64,000 bases of DNA, from the NCBI GenBank assembly GCA_014338405.1, contig JTDE01000204.1, positions 257,617 through 321,616 of the forward strand. The letters are read 5' to 3'. A program made the position numbers and the translations under genes. Source of the stretch: Paragonimus skrjabini miyazakii (lineage: Eukaryota; Platyhelminthes; Trematoda; Plagiorchiida; Troglotrematidae). The notes beneath the pieces were generated by a model, which saw only the letters and a list, made by a program, of their open reading frames with translations, was not told where the DNA came from and did not search any database. Numbering within the stretch: position 1 is the stretch's first letter; each line of letters begins with the position of its first letter. This document shows, in pieces, positions 1-9,215 of this stretch.

Positions 1-993
1 TAAGGGACTATGCTGGTTTAGGTGTGTAGTTGGCAGTTTTAGTACGAGAGAGAAAATACCAAAGTGGAAATACTGTATAGGTGAAAAAATTGTAACCGCG
101 TTGTTCCCTGTAAAATATATCCACTCTATTAATGTTATTCACTTCAATTTCGCTATAGCTCCCCGTCACAGATAAAAAGGTAACTTGGATGAAAATTAAC
201 TGGAGATAGTGGTATTTGGGAAAGGAAAAAAGTAAATCGGTGATAATATGCACAACAGATGCAACCACATATGTGGTTGCATCTGAAAGGTAGGTTTGGT
301 CAGCTCGTTGCTTACACAGACCTCATAGTGGTGTTCTACAAAGGACAACATATGCACATTTTCACATTCGTTGATCATTGCAAAAAGGTTCAAAACAGTA
401 TTTTCGCCCATAACCAAAAAAGGGTTCTTAAAACGTTTTGAACAATTGTCTACTTAGTTTATTACCTATCCTCTTATTATACCATCTTTATATAGAAACG
501 GTTTCAATTGTTCTATCATCACTAGTGTCTTTTACAAGACCGGTCAGATTTATTAGCATGTACTCTGGGACTGAATCCATAAAGCCCTATAAACAACCTT
601 CACAAGTGTAGCAATATGCCGCAGTCTGTTCTGGAAATTTTATTGCTAAAAAACAGCAGAAAGCTCGCATTATGCTTTTCAACACTCTCGTGCAAAGCCT
701 TTCTGAAAAATTGAGTGGGAATTTAGTGTTTCAGAACCAAAATAACAGAATGATTATTAGAAAACATATCGTGTGTTGTGCTGATGATTATTATTAAGCA
801 ATTTCTTGGTAGATATTGTGGGTGTTTTTGTGTACATGTGAGCATGTGTGTAGACTTTAGGATAGGATGGGTGACAGGGATACCACAAACCATTTATGGA
901 CCACTGATTCGCGCCCATTTGTAAATTTGGTATGTATATATCACCACCAACGTATGGTTGACGTGTCTTCACCAAATCAGTTGAGTTTTCTAG
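1..993. other. non-coding stretch, no gene recognised
   Basis: Only short, overlapping open frames on both strands, with no convincing splice-bounded coding segment. The one distinct structure is the perfect palindrome at 256-285, listed separately. The 3' end of this stretch runs into the PLE relic starting near 994. Confidence 0.5.
256..285. repeat. 30-bp perfect palindrome
   Basis: The arm CAGATGCAACCACAT is followed immediately by its exact reverse complement, giving a 30-bp palindrome with no spacer. The next base on each side breaks the symmetry. It could extrude as a hairpin or be a small fold-back relic. Nothing nearby points to a function. Confidence 0.9.
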
Positions 994-1725
994 ACTGAAT
1001 GGAACTTGGTACGCTGTTTGACAGATTGAAGTTATAAAATTTGTACTGAGGACACGCTAGACAGTGAGCTCAAGGTCTTATGTTAATCGTTTCGCGCCAA
1101 CGGATATCCAGACAAATTCCCAACTGGAAAGATACAACGAAGGGAACCGCAAGACCGTGCGTTTTCTGTCAAGCTGAAAGCTATCTATATGAATTTGCCT
1201 TACAAGGGCGAACTATCAAGTGTATCGCTGACCAGAAGGCTCGACACGACTGTGATAAGAACTTTCCACGCTGCACTACTAAGACTAACGTTCTCCTCTA
1301 AGCCAGCTGTACGTCTTCACATCGAAGATGCAATGCCCAGTAGTGCTAGCTCGTTTTGTATCTACTCATTCTCTTGTTCTTGCGGAGCAGGCTACATTGG
1401 TCGCATAACAAGGCACTTGTCGGAGAGAATACGCGAACACCATCCAGCTTGGCTGACGACCGGACAACAATGGAAGACTTCCAGCGCAAGTTTGGCCCAC
1501 CTAGTTGATACGGGTCACAGAGTCAATGTGGATGCCACATTCAAGCCAATCTATCGTGTCACACGTGTTCACACCAGAGGTGTGAAGTGTTCCATCTTGG
1601 CTGCTGCGGAGGCGATCGGAATCCGGCTGCGAAACCCTAATCTGTGTGCGCAAACGTCTTTTGTTCAAGCACTGAAGTTACCATGGCCTGCCGTCGTTAG
1701 AACACTTGATATGGTGCTACAGTAA
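994..1725 (+). pseudogene. Penelope-like element, 3' half: connector plus GIY-YIG endonuclease
   Basis: One frame runs from about 994 to the stop at 1725. It reads as the PLE segment after the reverse transcriptase (a motif like NGYPDKF at 1099) followed by a GIY-YIG endonuclease. The endonuclease shows CIYSFSCSCGAGYIGR (second motif YIG), the downstream Arg-rich helix SERIREHHPAW, the conserved Glu in EAIGIRLRNP and the typical PLE end LCAQ...LPWP. Two in-frame stops, TGA at 1027 and TAA at 1084, lie before the endonuclease, so the copy is dead. From 1087 to the end the frame is open for about 210 codons. Its C-terminus resembles the copies at 4.9 and 43.5 kb, suggesting one subfamily. The reverse-transcriptase domain is absent, so this is a 5'-truncated insertion. 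In PLEs the endonuclease nicks target DNA for priming. Confidence 0.88.
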
Positions 1726-1890
1726 CCAAGTCCATAATCCCAAAATGAAATTAGATTCACACTGTATTAAATTTAACAAAATCCTGACTTGACAACTAAC
1801 TTCATATTTATTGTGTTGTATTTGGATTAAAGATGACACACCGAAAACGGGCTTGTTCGCCACGTTTTGACTTTTGATGAAATTACTTAA
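1726..1890 (+). mobile_element. 3' untranslated tail of the 1-kb PLE copy
   Basis: This tail directly follows the PLE stop codon. It is recognisably related to 39,221-39,375: both carry a Leu-less A+T-rich stretch and then the block ACACACCGAAAACG followed by GCTTGTT. It holds a decayed hammerhead-like core at 1831-1862. The related tail elsewhere is present in inverted orientation at PLE 5' ends. Confidence 0.65.
1831..1862 (+). ncRNA. decayed hammerhead-ribozyme-like motif (PLE family A)
   Basis: The 3' half of a hammerhead core is visible: CGAAA, a small stem of AAC and GTT around a six-base loop, then C followed by GCC as the would-be cleavage position and stem I strand. The CTGATGA strand is eroded to AAGATGA, so activity is unlikely. 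The call depends on alignment with better copies at 4,769-4,805, 43,369-43,410, 43,697-43,737 and 46,067-46,107. Confidence 0.4.
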
Positions 1891-2685
1891 TAACTGAATG
1901 AATATCATACGTCAACCAAGCTTTGTAAATTTTTATTTACATTATGCTTCCCGATTGAGATTTGTATGCATACCTCACCAAGTTCGTCGGTTTTTTCGTA
2001 CTTTCTGTTTATTTAGGGAAGAATTGTCATACTAAATATTATATCTTTTTCCCTACCTTCAAAAATGTGATTCATGTTTTGAACACCAACAGTCACATCG
2101 CAGAAACTCAACTCGATATAAAAGTTCGGTGGTAAAATACGAGTTAACTCATTTATGACAATCGCTTTGTTTCAAAGCCTGCAAGGTTGGCCATGACCTA
2201 GTAATCAATAATGCTGTCGTAATGCTACGTGAATAATTAGGTATGGATGAGATACTACTAGAAACATTTCCAGTAGCGTGACTTACGCCCGAAAAACGCG
2301 TAATCAGTTTTCAGCAGGTATGAACTGCTATCGCTTACGGTGCATTGAAAACTCTAGGACCATTTTGAAGTGAGAATTGCATTTTTGCTAACACCGTACC
2401 CGTTCATGATACGTCTTGACACAGAGCTGTTAGAAATCACTACCACCAAAGTCGGCACAACGATGTAAGCGCCGCAATTTCTCATATTGTCATATAAAAT
2501 AAGTCTACATATGAGTGTGTGGGGTATATTCCATAATATAAGAGTGATCCAGTCGGTGTCACCAGAAACAATACCAAAAGACATTCGAACACTCGTATAA
2601 GGTCTCATAGTAGATTGGCGTTCCAGAGGACCTTCGACGTGACGGCGGTTTTACCAAGGGTATTTTCATGTTCGTCTTCTTAATG
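1891..2685. other. non-coding stretch, nothing recognised
   Basis: A+T-rich sequence with no open frame of convincing length or composition, and no repeat shared with the rest of the window that I could see. Confidence 0.45.
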
Positions 2686-3105
2686 CACTGAGTTTGCGTT
2701 CGCTGAAAGCTACTGGTTATGATACTGATGTTTAATTACCCGCTCGTCTGCCTCCTCATCACGACTTCCGAAGACTTGGAAGTCGTGGGCCCGGAAATCA
2801 TCCGGCAGACGAGCTAGTATTGTCATTTTGGTGAACTCGAAGGGGCTTAAACACAACCATCAAAATGCTTCTTGTTCAGATCATGTAGGTACAAGTGTGT
2901 AGATGCGTTTGGCATCCACTCATTAACTGTTCAGAACGCTTTTCATGAAATACGGTCCAATGAGTATCGGACACAGAGAACACGACATAGTCTGGGAACA
3001 AACGATAGAGTTCCAGCAACATCTGGACAAAAATGAGAAGTGTTCGGTTCTGATTTGGTCTGTGACCGACGGCGGCCATTAAGAAGAGGTAAAAGAATTT
3101 TGAAA
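2686..3105 (+). repeat. left arm of large inverted repeat
   Basis: This segment matches, in reverse complement, 5,265-5,613 and, for its inner end, 4,655-4,721. The match begins with CACTGAGTTTGCG at 2686 and mirrors CGCAAACTCAGTG ending at 5613. It runs for about 350 bases with few differences and then continues into the inner segment. The two pieces of the right arm are separated only by a PLE insertion. The outer termini begin CACTG, but I see no clear flanking duplication, so the element class is unknown. Confidence 0.88.
2742..2814. repeat. 73-nt structured hairpin in the inverted-repeat arm (copy 1)
   Basis: An outer 11-bp perfect stem (GCTCGTCTGCC with GGCAGACGAGC) encloses an inner 10-bp perfect stem (CACGACTTCC with GGAAGTCGTG, read on the other strand) and a GGGCCC block. 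The same 73-nt unit lies at 5,485-5,557 in opposite orientation. I tested it by eye against hammerhead, twister and HDV layouts and found no matching core. Preservation of both stems in both copies suggests a structural role or recent duplication. Confidence 0.75.
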
Positions 3106-3116
3106 TTGACTCACAC

Positions 3117-3345
3117 CTACTGCCATGAGTCAAGGACACGAATGGCGCAAAGGTTATTTATTAAGGAAACCAACACATGGGTTCTGCGTTTCAACGTGAC
3201 AACAAGCAAAAACACTCATTTGTGTACAGTACTGGTCCCAGAATGTCATGACTGCCACGGATACCAATGTTTGATTCCTGCATGTGCCGAGAGCCGTTTT
3301 ATGTCATGCTGCACTCCGATGTTTCATCTTGTGTTCTTTCCGCGT
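3117..3345 (+). repeat. dispersed repeat of unknown type (copy 1)
   Basis: This is similar over about 230 bases, roughly three-quarters identical by eye, to the reverse complement of 29,325-29,560. The shared end is GCCGCACTCCGATGTTT or close to it. Both copies have open frames in this orientation, but their predicted residues differ widely, so the open frame may be incidental. It lies in the spacer of the large inverted repeat. Confidence 0.6.
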
Positions 3346-3440
3346 CTACGTCAACGTTAACATCCACGCTGTTACGCCACTGCTGGCTAGAAGTAATGTG
3401 AGTAGCACAGTGCGATCGCACGTCTTCACTACACTATAAG

Positions 3441-3610
3441 TAGGTATACGGAAATCGCCAGAAAAAAAACTGTGCAAGACTCTTGAGCACCTTAAACAAC
3501 ACTGGGAAATATGCGAGCCAAACGATCTTAAGCAGATGAATAATGAAACGTTGATCAACAACGTGCAGCGTCGGCTGAATGCAATCAGTTGCACCAAAAG
3601 AACAGTGACA
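3441..3610 (+). CDS. candidate internal exon, unrecognised protein
   Basis: I do not recognise this protein. An open segment of 170 nt is bounded by an acceptor-like pyrimidine/AG at 3440 and a good donor GTGAGC at 3611. Read in the one open frame it encodes a charged, helix-prone peptide containing KLCKTLEHLKQHW and NNVQRRLNAIS, unlike the low-complexity frames around it. It would enter in phase 2 and leave in phase 0. It sits in the spacer of the 2.7-5.6 kb inverted repeat, so it may be a captured host exon or transposon coding remnant and not an active gene. Confidence 0.3.
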
Positions 3611-4103
3611 GTGAGCCCCAGTTATCTTTTAGATCGCTCATTCTTCCTGCGTTCGTTTATATTTGAGATATTTTCGAAAGTTTGTATGTGCTTTTTAGAC
3701 AGCCAATGTATTCATAGGAAAAATGTTCGGCAGATATCCCTCCAGGTACCGATCTTACTACCTATGGGAGGCTTTTAGCTTGATCTTGTTTTCACATCTT
3801 GCAATTTGCTGAGTTCAGAGTTTTTAAATCCCAGGTGCCTAGAGGAGTGAAAGCAGTTACAACAATGCTACCAGTGTCAAGTCGCTGTTCATTTCCAACT
3901 TACACATTTGGACCTTTTCGTTGTGGAGTAGACCAAATAGCAAATTTAACTGGGACAATCTCTCCTGCTATCCACGCTGCCCACTACTAGCTCGCATTCA
4001 TTAGACCCCAACACGCCTCTACCTCGTTATGGCCTACTGCTTCCTCTGGGCTTCACACTTGCCACATTGCGGTCATCACTCACGCAAGCCTGGGTCCCAA
4101 CAA

Positions 4104-4128
4104 CATCTACATATATAATATGTAGATG
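4104..4128. repeat. short perfect hairpin
   Basis: CATCTACATAT, a three-base ATA loop, then the exact reverse complement. It lies in non-coding sequence between two exon candidates. No function is evident. Confidence 0.7.
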
Positions 4129-4294
4129 ATCTCGAAAGTAGGCGAATTCCTTAGCTCCACTACGTCATTCACTGTTCTGCACACCGAATTTGGCGTCCCA
4201 CACAATCCATACTTTGAGTTAGTTTCTCTCAAAGCCGATGTAGCAGCGTAGTGAGGGAACCTTCCGGTCTTAAGTCATTTCCAACTGTACTCAC

Positions 4295-4479
4295 AATATT
4301 GGGTGTGTCGTGAACAAGACCACATCGATACACTCGGTCACCTAACCGGACACTGACCAAGTCCTTCCGGTAGAGACAAGTTCCGTATAATGGCCAACCA
4401 TCGCGCAGATCACTTAAGGATCTCGGTTGGAAGCAAACGTTTTCGATCACCTCTTCTGGATGCGTGCTTCTAAGTATGT
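4295..4479 (-). CDS. candidate internal exon, unrecognised protein
   Basis: I do not recognise the protein. On the minus strand an open 185-nt segment begins after an acceptor (CTCTTATACCAG) and ends at a near-consensus donor, GTGAGT (4289-4294). It encodes a mixed-composition peptide with GWPLYGTCLYRKDLVSVRLG and DRVYRCGLVHDTPNI, which looks coding: balanced charge, several Trp/Tyr/Cys, no low complexity. Entry phase is 2, exit phase 0. It lies on the strand opposite the 3,441-3,610 candidate inside the same inverted-repeat spacer, so the two are not one gene in the present arrangement. Confidence 0.38.
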
Positions 4480-4654
4480 CTGGTATAAGAGGCTTGATCT
4501 CAATTCATCATCACGTGCATTAATAGTGCTAATCATGTAGCAGGTGGTTAATGGACGTTTAATTATTCATCTCCTTAAGGTCGTTTCGCTTGCATATTTT
4601 TCAGTATGGTTTAACGTGGTCAGGGGTTCTGCGCAGTTTTCTTTCTGGCAATTC

Positions 4655-4721
4655 TTTTTTCTTTTCATAATGGCCGCTGTCAGTCACAGACCAAATCAAA
4701 ACCGAACACTTCCCATTTTGT
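4655..4721 (-). repeat. inner part of right inverted-repeat arm
   Basis: This is the reverse complement of about 3,040-3,105, including GGTCTGTGACCGACGGCGGC in slightly diverged form. It is cut off at 4721 by the PLE-derived insertion. The arm resumes at 5,265, after the insertion. Confidence 0.8.
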
Positions 4722-4768
4722 TTCAAGACTGTGATTATACTCGGTTTAGTCATGGGAAGAAACGCGTA

Positions 4769-4805
4769 GCAAACAAGCTCGTTTTCGGTGTTTCATCATC
4801 AGGCC
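4769..4805 (-). ncRNA. hammerhead-ribozyme-like motif (family A, left end)
   Basis: Read on the minus strand: GGC, then an intact CTGATGA, nine bases where stem II should be, GAA, a small stem of AAC and GTT with a six-base loop, T as cleavage base, and GC as the stem I return strand. The conserved single-stranded core is therefore present. Stem II is very weak and stem I only two to three pairs, so activity is uncertain. The mirror copy at 5,205-5,240 has lost the CTGATGA strand. Confidence 0.5.
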
Positions 4806-4892
4806 AGATACAACACATTCATATGGGTTCGATGGGGGGCGGTAGACAAGATGATACTGAAGCAAAAGTTGTCAGTCAACAGTGGAATACAA

Positions 4893-5042
4893 TCGATAAA
4901 GGTCAAAGGTCGCATACTATCAGTTGCAGAGGCGATTGCGATTCGCCTATACTCACCACCACTGTGCGCTCATGAACAGCTAGTCCAAACGTTGAACCTT
5001 CCATGGCCGTGTACGCAAACCCAGGATAGAATGATTGCATAG
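4893..5042 (+). pseudogene. PLE endonuclease C-terminal fragment
   Basis: A short open frame ends at a stop at 5042. It matches the extreme C-terminus of the GIY-YIG domain seen at 1.6-1.7 kb: VAEAIAIRLYSPPLCAHE followed by LVQTLNLPWP. The catalytic GIY and YIG motifs are absent, so it cannot be an enzyme. It is cargo of the small inverted-end insertion. Confidence 0.75.
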
Positions 5043-5204
5043 ATGTGACGTGTCTCTCGCAGATTTCGTACAACTCACTTGGTCAGTGTTATGAACATAA
5101 GTCTCATAACTCAAACCAGACAGAAACTGATGACTGATATCTTTCGCTTCAGTATTATGTTACCTACCGCCCCCCATCGAACCCATATAAAGGTGGTGTA
5201 TTTA

Positions 5205-5240
5205 GCCTGACAATGAAACATCGAAAACGAGCTTGTTTGC
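5205..5240 (+). ncRNA. decayed hammerhead-like motif (family A, right end)
   Basis: This is the inverted partner of 4,769-4,805. The CGAAAACGAGCTTGTTTGC half is kept, but the CTGATGA strand reads CTGACAATGA. The motif is probably inactive. Confidence 0.45.
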
Positions 5241-5264
5241 AACGCGTTTCTTCTCATTACTTAT

Positions 5265-5613
5265 CATTTTGTCTAAATGTTGCTGGAACTCTATCGTTTG
5301 TTCCCAGACTATGTCGTGTTCTCTGTGTCCGATACTCATTGGACCGTATTTCATGAAAAGCGTTCTGAACAGTTAATGAGTGGATGCCAAACGCATCTAC
5401 ACACTTGTACCTACATGATCTGAACAAGAAGCATTTTGATGGTTGTGTTTAAGCCCCTTCGAGTTCACCAAAATGACAATACTAGCTCGTCTGCCGGATG
5501 ATTTCCGGGCCCACGACTTCCAAGTCTTCGGAAGTCGTGATGAGGAGGCAGACGAGCGGGTAATTAAACATCAGTATCATAACCAGTAGCTTTCAGCGAA
5601 CGCAAACTCAGTG
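5265..5613 (-). repeat. right arm of large inverted repeat
   Basis: This is the reverse complement of 2,686 to about 3,040 with only scattered differences, including the complete 73-nt hairpin at 5,485-5,557. Together with 4,655-4,721 it makes one arm split by the PLE-derived insertion, so the inverted repeat predates that insertion. Confidence 0.88.
5485..5557. repeat. 73-nt structured hairpin (copy 2)
   Basis: Inverted copy of 2,742-2,814, with the same length and both perfect stems kept. Confidence 0.75.
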
Positions 5614-7094
5614 TGTTATGGAGGAGTCTGTTTAGGATCGCATGACATGAAAATAATCTACAAAACTAGTTTATGTATTGGCTTGCTTTGAAGTAAGGGA
5701 TGCTGTATCTTTGGAAAAGAACATTAGGTACGTTATAGCCGATAGAACGTTGGTGCCTTCAAACGGGGAGAATATCTGTACCATCAACAGAAACTCACAA
5801 AGGCGCTCATCATTGTGTCCGAACTTGTTGTAATCTCATAGTAGTAGGATGAAATGATAGAACAACAGATGACGAGAATTCCTGCGATTTCCACAAAGTA
5901 GGTACTCGTAGATAACATATGATACGAATGGGAATAATTTATATCCGTTGCGGTTTGTAAATACTGAAAGAATAAAAAAACAGGAAACAGTATTGTGTTT
6001 CGGATTGAGGACCTGTGAAAGCAATCATATAAATCAAACCGAAGTAACGTCTAGAAATATTAGCAGGTTAGGTTTGTATTTATGGCTTCATCTTTTCCAT
6101 ACGCTTTTTGTTCATCGGCCTCATGATTCATTTACTATCACCCTTGTCTTTAGACCGTTAGAAATACGCTAAATACTTTTCCGAGTCAGAACCAAGCTAT
6201 TTGAGCTAACATGGTCTACAAAATACTCCATCGATAAGTGCAGTTGAATAACGTTAAATAGTATGGAGAGACGGATTGTGGAAGCATTAAACTGTCGTGC
6301 AGTAACGGACAGAAATAATCTGAGAAGTTAGGTCAAAGGGCATCAAGTGTTTGGTGACCTTGAACAGGTTTCAAACGCGATAGACTGAATTTACTGTTAG
6401 TAGACCGGACTAACTACGGTAGAGTACATCAAACATTTGTTGCTTCTGTATGTAAACGTACGCTAAACACGTTTTTAAATTGTCGAACTACTTATGATCA
6501 AATTAAAAGCGAGTTGATCATAATGAGCTTGCATCCATGTTCAGCGCTACCAATCGAAAAGTCATGCCTTCAGTAGGCAATGTACAGTTGATTATGACGT
6601 ATTGAAGAACACGGCCGAGTAACATATGCAGTGAAATTGTGACTCAATTTGGAACATCGGTATGGAAGACTGAATGTTGGACGAACGAATCTAAAACAGT
6701 CTTTCGAGATTTTTTATGTTCACTTTCACAGGAAGATAATATGAGTGCCTTCAGCCTGATATGGTAGTAGATGTGATTTCGTGCTCCTTTTCTTGCGTAT
6801 TAACTGGGGTTAGAACATGTTTTTGTTGACACAAAGTATTGGTTTCATGACTTCAAATTTTGAAGTTTTGAAGTTTGGAGGATATTTTGGCTAGGTGGTC
6901 GACTTACCCAATTTGATTTGGATTTATTTTATTTTGCAGGCTCGTCACGCATTCACCTTAAAGTAACATTCAACGTCCTGCCTGACAAATCAGCAAGAAC
7001 GAGGAGTATTAATAACTGGTGAAAACCTCTAAGGAATGCGAAAAATTTCTGGGTCGATAAGTTAACATTCACAGTTCTCAAAACTTGTCATCGT
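5614..7094. other. non-coding stretch, nothing recognised
   Basis: Open frames here are short and A+T-biased. If the Ty3/gypsy relic that follows once had upstream gag and protease sequence here, it is no longer readable. Confidence 0.4.
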
Positions 7095-9215
7095 TTACTG
7101 TGAAGACGAACACGCTGCCGACCGCTTTGCTTAGGAACATGTGTCTCGCTTAAAAATGACTTTTGAACATTTCTACCCGTACGGCATTACCATAAACTCA
7201 ACCAAATAACTCCCCAGTAAATATTCGTTAGACTTCCAGAGACACCACACCGACAAAAACGTTACCCAGTTACGTGCGGATGAAACCAAATCGACTGTAG
7301 AGTATTCACAGCCACAATCTATGAGAGCAGCCGTTTAGAGTTGTCCGCCCTCACTGATGCTTTGCTGCTAGTCGTTCCGACTTGCGCAAACAGTTAACTG
7401 GTCTTTAAAGTTTTAGCCCTAAAATGTTTGTCTTTGTTCTACAAGCCATCTGGAGCTTCCGCTAACAAATTCCGAACCAACGGGCTAACGGAGCACTGAC
7501 GAATATACCAACATCTTATATGCCGACGCTTACCAATAAGCTATGAGCGCATTTTTGCAGTAAAATACTTACAGTAAAATCCATCTGTTATCACTTCCCA
7601 TTCCGGAGCTTTAGTCTCCTCAAACGAATCACAGCACCTTCGATAGAGTACTACCAGTTATCTACATCATAACAATAGTAATAATCATTATCCTTACAAT
7701 GACCTTGATCCTGACCAGGAGTTAATGTGGTTCGGGACTATGTTCACTTTTGCAATGATGTGGATTACCCTAGTAGAAGAAAACTTTGCTGAACAGCTAA
7801 AAAGCATAAAATTAGACTAACAGGAGAAGCTAGAAATGGTTTGAAAACAAGAAAGCCATTGACTGTAGCACAGCACCATCACTGATAACATCTCTAGCCA
7901 ACGATTTGAGTGATAACGACGACCACCCACTGTGTTCGATGAAAAAATCAGGGTCTTCTTACTTTGTGACCACGCTGCTGCTTACATAGGTCGCTACTTA
8001 CATCGCCATCGACCATTTCCGTCCTATCTTGGAAAGACGTCAGTTCGTTACTTTCGCCTATCATAAACCTCTAGCTCGTGTATTTGATAGTATTCTTTCA
8101 ATTATCTACAGAAGTGAGATTTGTTGACGGTCCTAACAATTCCACAACTGGTTTGCTGCTGTTAACAAAACAGATTCATCTGACAGACTTCTGCAGAACT
8201 AGGAAGCGTTTCGGAAGAATAAACGATAAATCCGCATCAGCTACAACTGGCAGCATCGACCCTGCCAAGACGAAATCAGTGATCTTTCAAGCAAGTTGAA
8301 ACAAACTTATGTGCGATGCGTCTACTGCAATGTTACGCCTTTACAAAATTTTTAATAACTTAACATTGAGCATTTTTACAACGTAGTACACCCGAGCATT
8401 TTTGTTACGGTGTGTTTACCGACAGAATTTTTGCGTTTCCTAAAGTTTGAATAGAGGTTTGATCCTGGGCAAAGATGGTTCAGTGTGCCAAGACGGCGAA
8501 ATTTCTCGCTGCACCTTGGAGCTACTGGTTTCCAGATAGTCGTTTTAAACATGTGCTTAACCACTTCTGCTATCTAACGGTTTTCCACACTTTCCGACGT
8601 GTGTAGACCGTTTCACAATATGGTTTATGCTGTTCTGCTAGGTGACATTTTGAGAACTGATTGTCAAATATTTGTTGGAGCGCAGATGTACCTTTCCATG
8701 TGCCAGCTATCATAACTGCTTATCGTGAATTTCAGTTCACACTAGCCTTGTTTCAAAAGTCAAGTGTTTTACCGGTTTGCAGCCATCTGCACTCAGCGGT
8801 CTACCGTCCAACTTTAAACTGGCCAACCGAAATGTTTTATCGTAGGCTGAAATCCACAATAAAGGCATCCTCTCTAGTTGTTGCTTGGTTCCACTGTTAA
8901 CTTCCCATCCTGTTAGGCTTCTGCAAAACGATAAAAGAAGAGATTGGTTGCAGCCACACTGAACTTGTATTCCGAAATAGCATTCAGATCATTTGGATAG
9001 ATATTGACCGACGACAGAATAACCGGTGAAGTCCATCTACCTTCTTACGTTACGTGGCTAAAGCAACACATGAAGAAACTCCAAACCATTCTAACATGCC
9101 CGAGCAGTTGTTAACCACAAGTACACTGTGACGCACTCCGTCCTTCGCTGTCGTTCTAGGTGATGATGTTGGAAAGCGTCTGGCTGCTTTGTATGAAGTT
9201 GATACGTGAGGTCAT
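7095..9215 (+). mobile_element. eroded Ty3/gypsy LTR retrotransposon, pol region
   Basis: Three separate blocks in correct pol order on the plus strand support this, despite many frameshifts and stops. The end of the reverse transcriptase is at about 7,095-7,200 (EHVSRLKMTFEHFYPYGITI). RNase H is at about 7,990-8,095 (AIDHFRPILERRQFVTF then YHKPLARVF, the usual HFR...F.DHKPL signature). Integrase lies at about 8,690-9,210 (ITAYREFQFTLALFQ, then EMFYRRLKSTIKA, then LPILLGF...IGCSHTELVF). In an intact element these copy RNA to DNA, remove RNA and insert the DNA. I could not find the flanking LTRs. It looks old. Confidence 0.7.

Larger units (their letters stand above)
4714..5272 (+). mobile_element. 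small PLE-derived insertion with inverted ends and target duplication
   Basis: Direct repeats CATTTTGT at 4,714-4,721 and 5,265-5,272 flank a 543-bp insert that interrupts the right arm of the large inverted repeat. This fits a target-site duplication. The insert has inverted ends (4,748-4,850 against 5,160-5,262) carrying PLE 3'-tail sequence and a hammerhead-like motif each. Between them is a PLE C-terminal coding piece. It is non-autonomous, since neither reverse transcriptase nor a complete endonuclease is present. The same arrangement recurs at 43.3-43.8 kb. Confidence 0.75.

Noticed and set aside
2742..2814. The 73-nt hairpin as a self-cleaving ribozyme
   Set aside because: It has two good stems and GTGATGAGG-like wording, but no CTGATGA plus GAAA plus cleavage base in a consistent hammerhead order, and no twister or HDV core.
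2686..5613. The large inverted repeat as a CACTA DNA transposon
   Set aside because: The ends begin CACTG, but there is no 3-bp target duplication, no subterminal repeat pattern and no transposase in the spacer.
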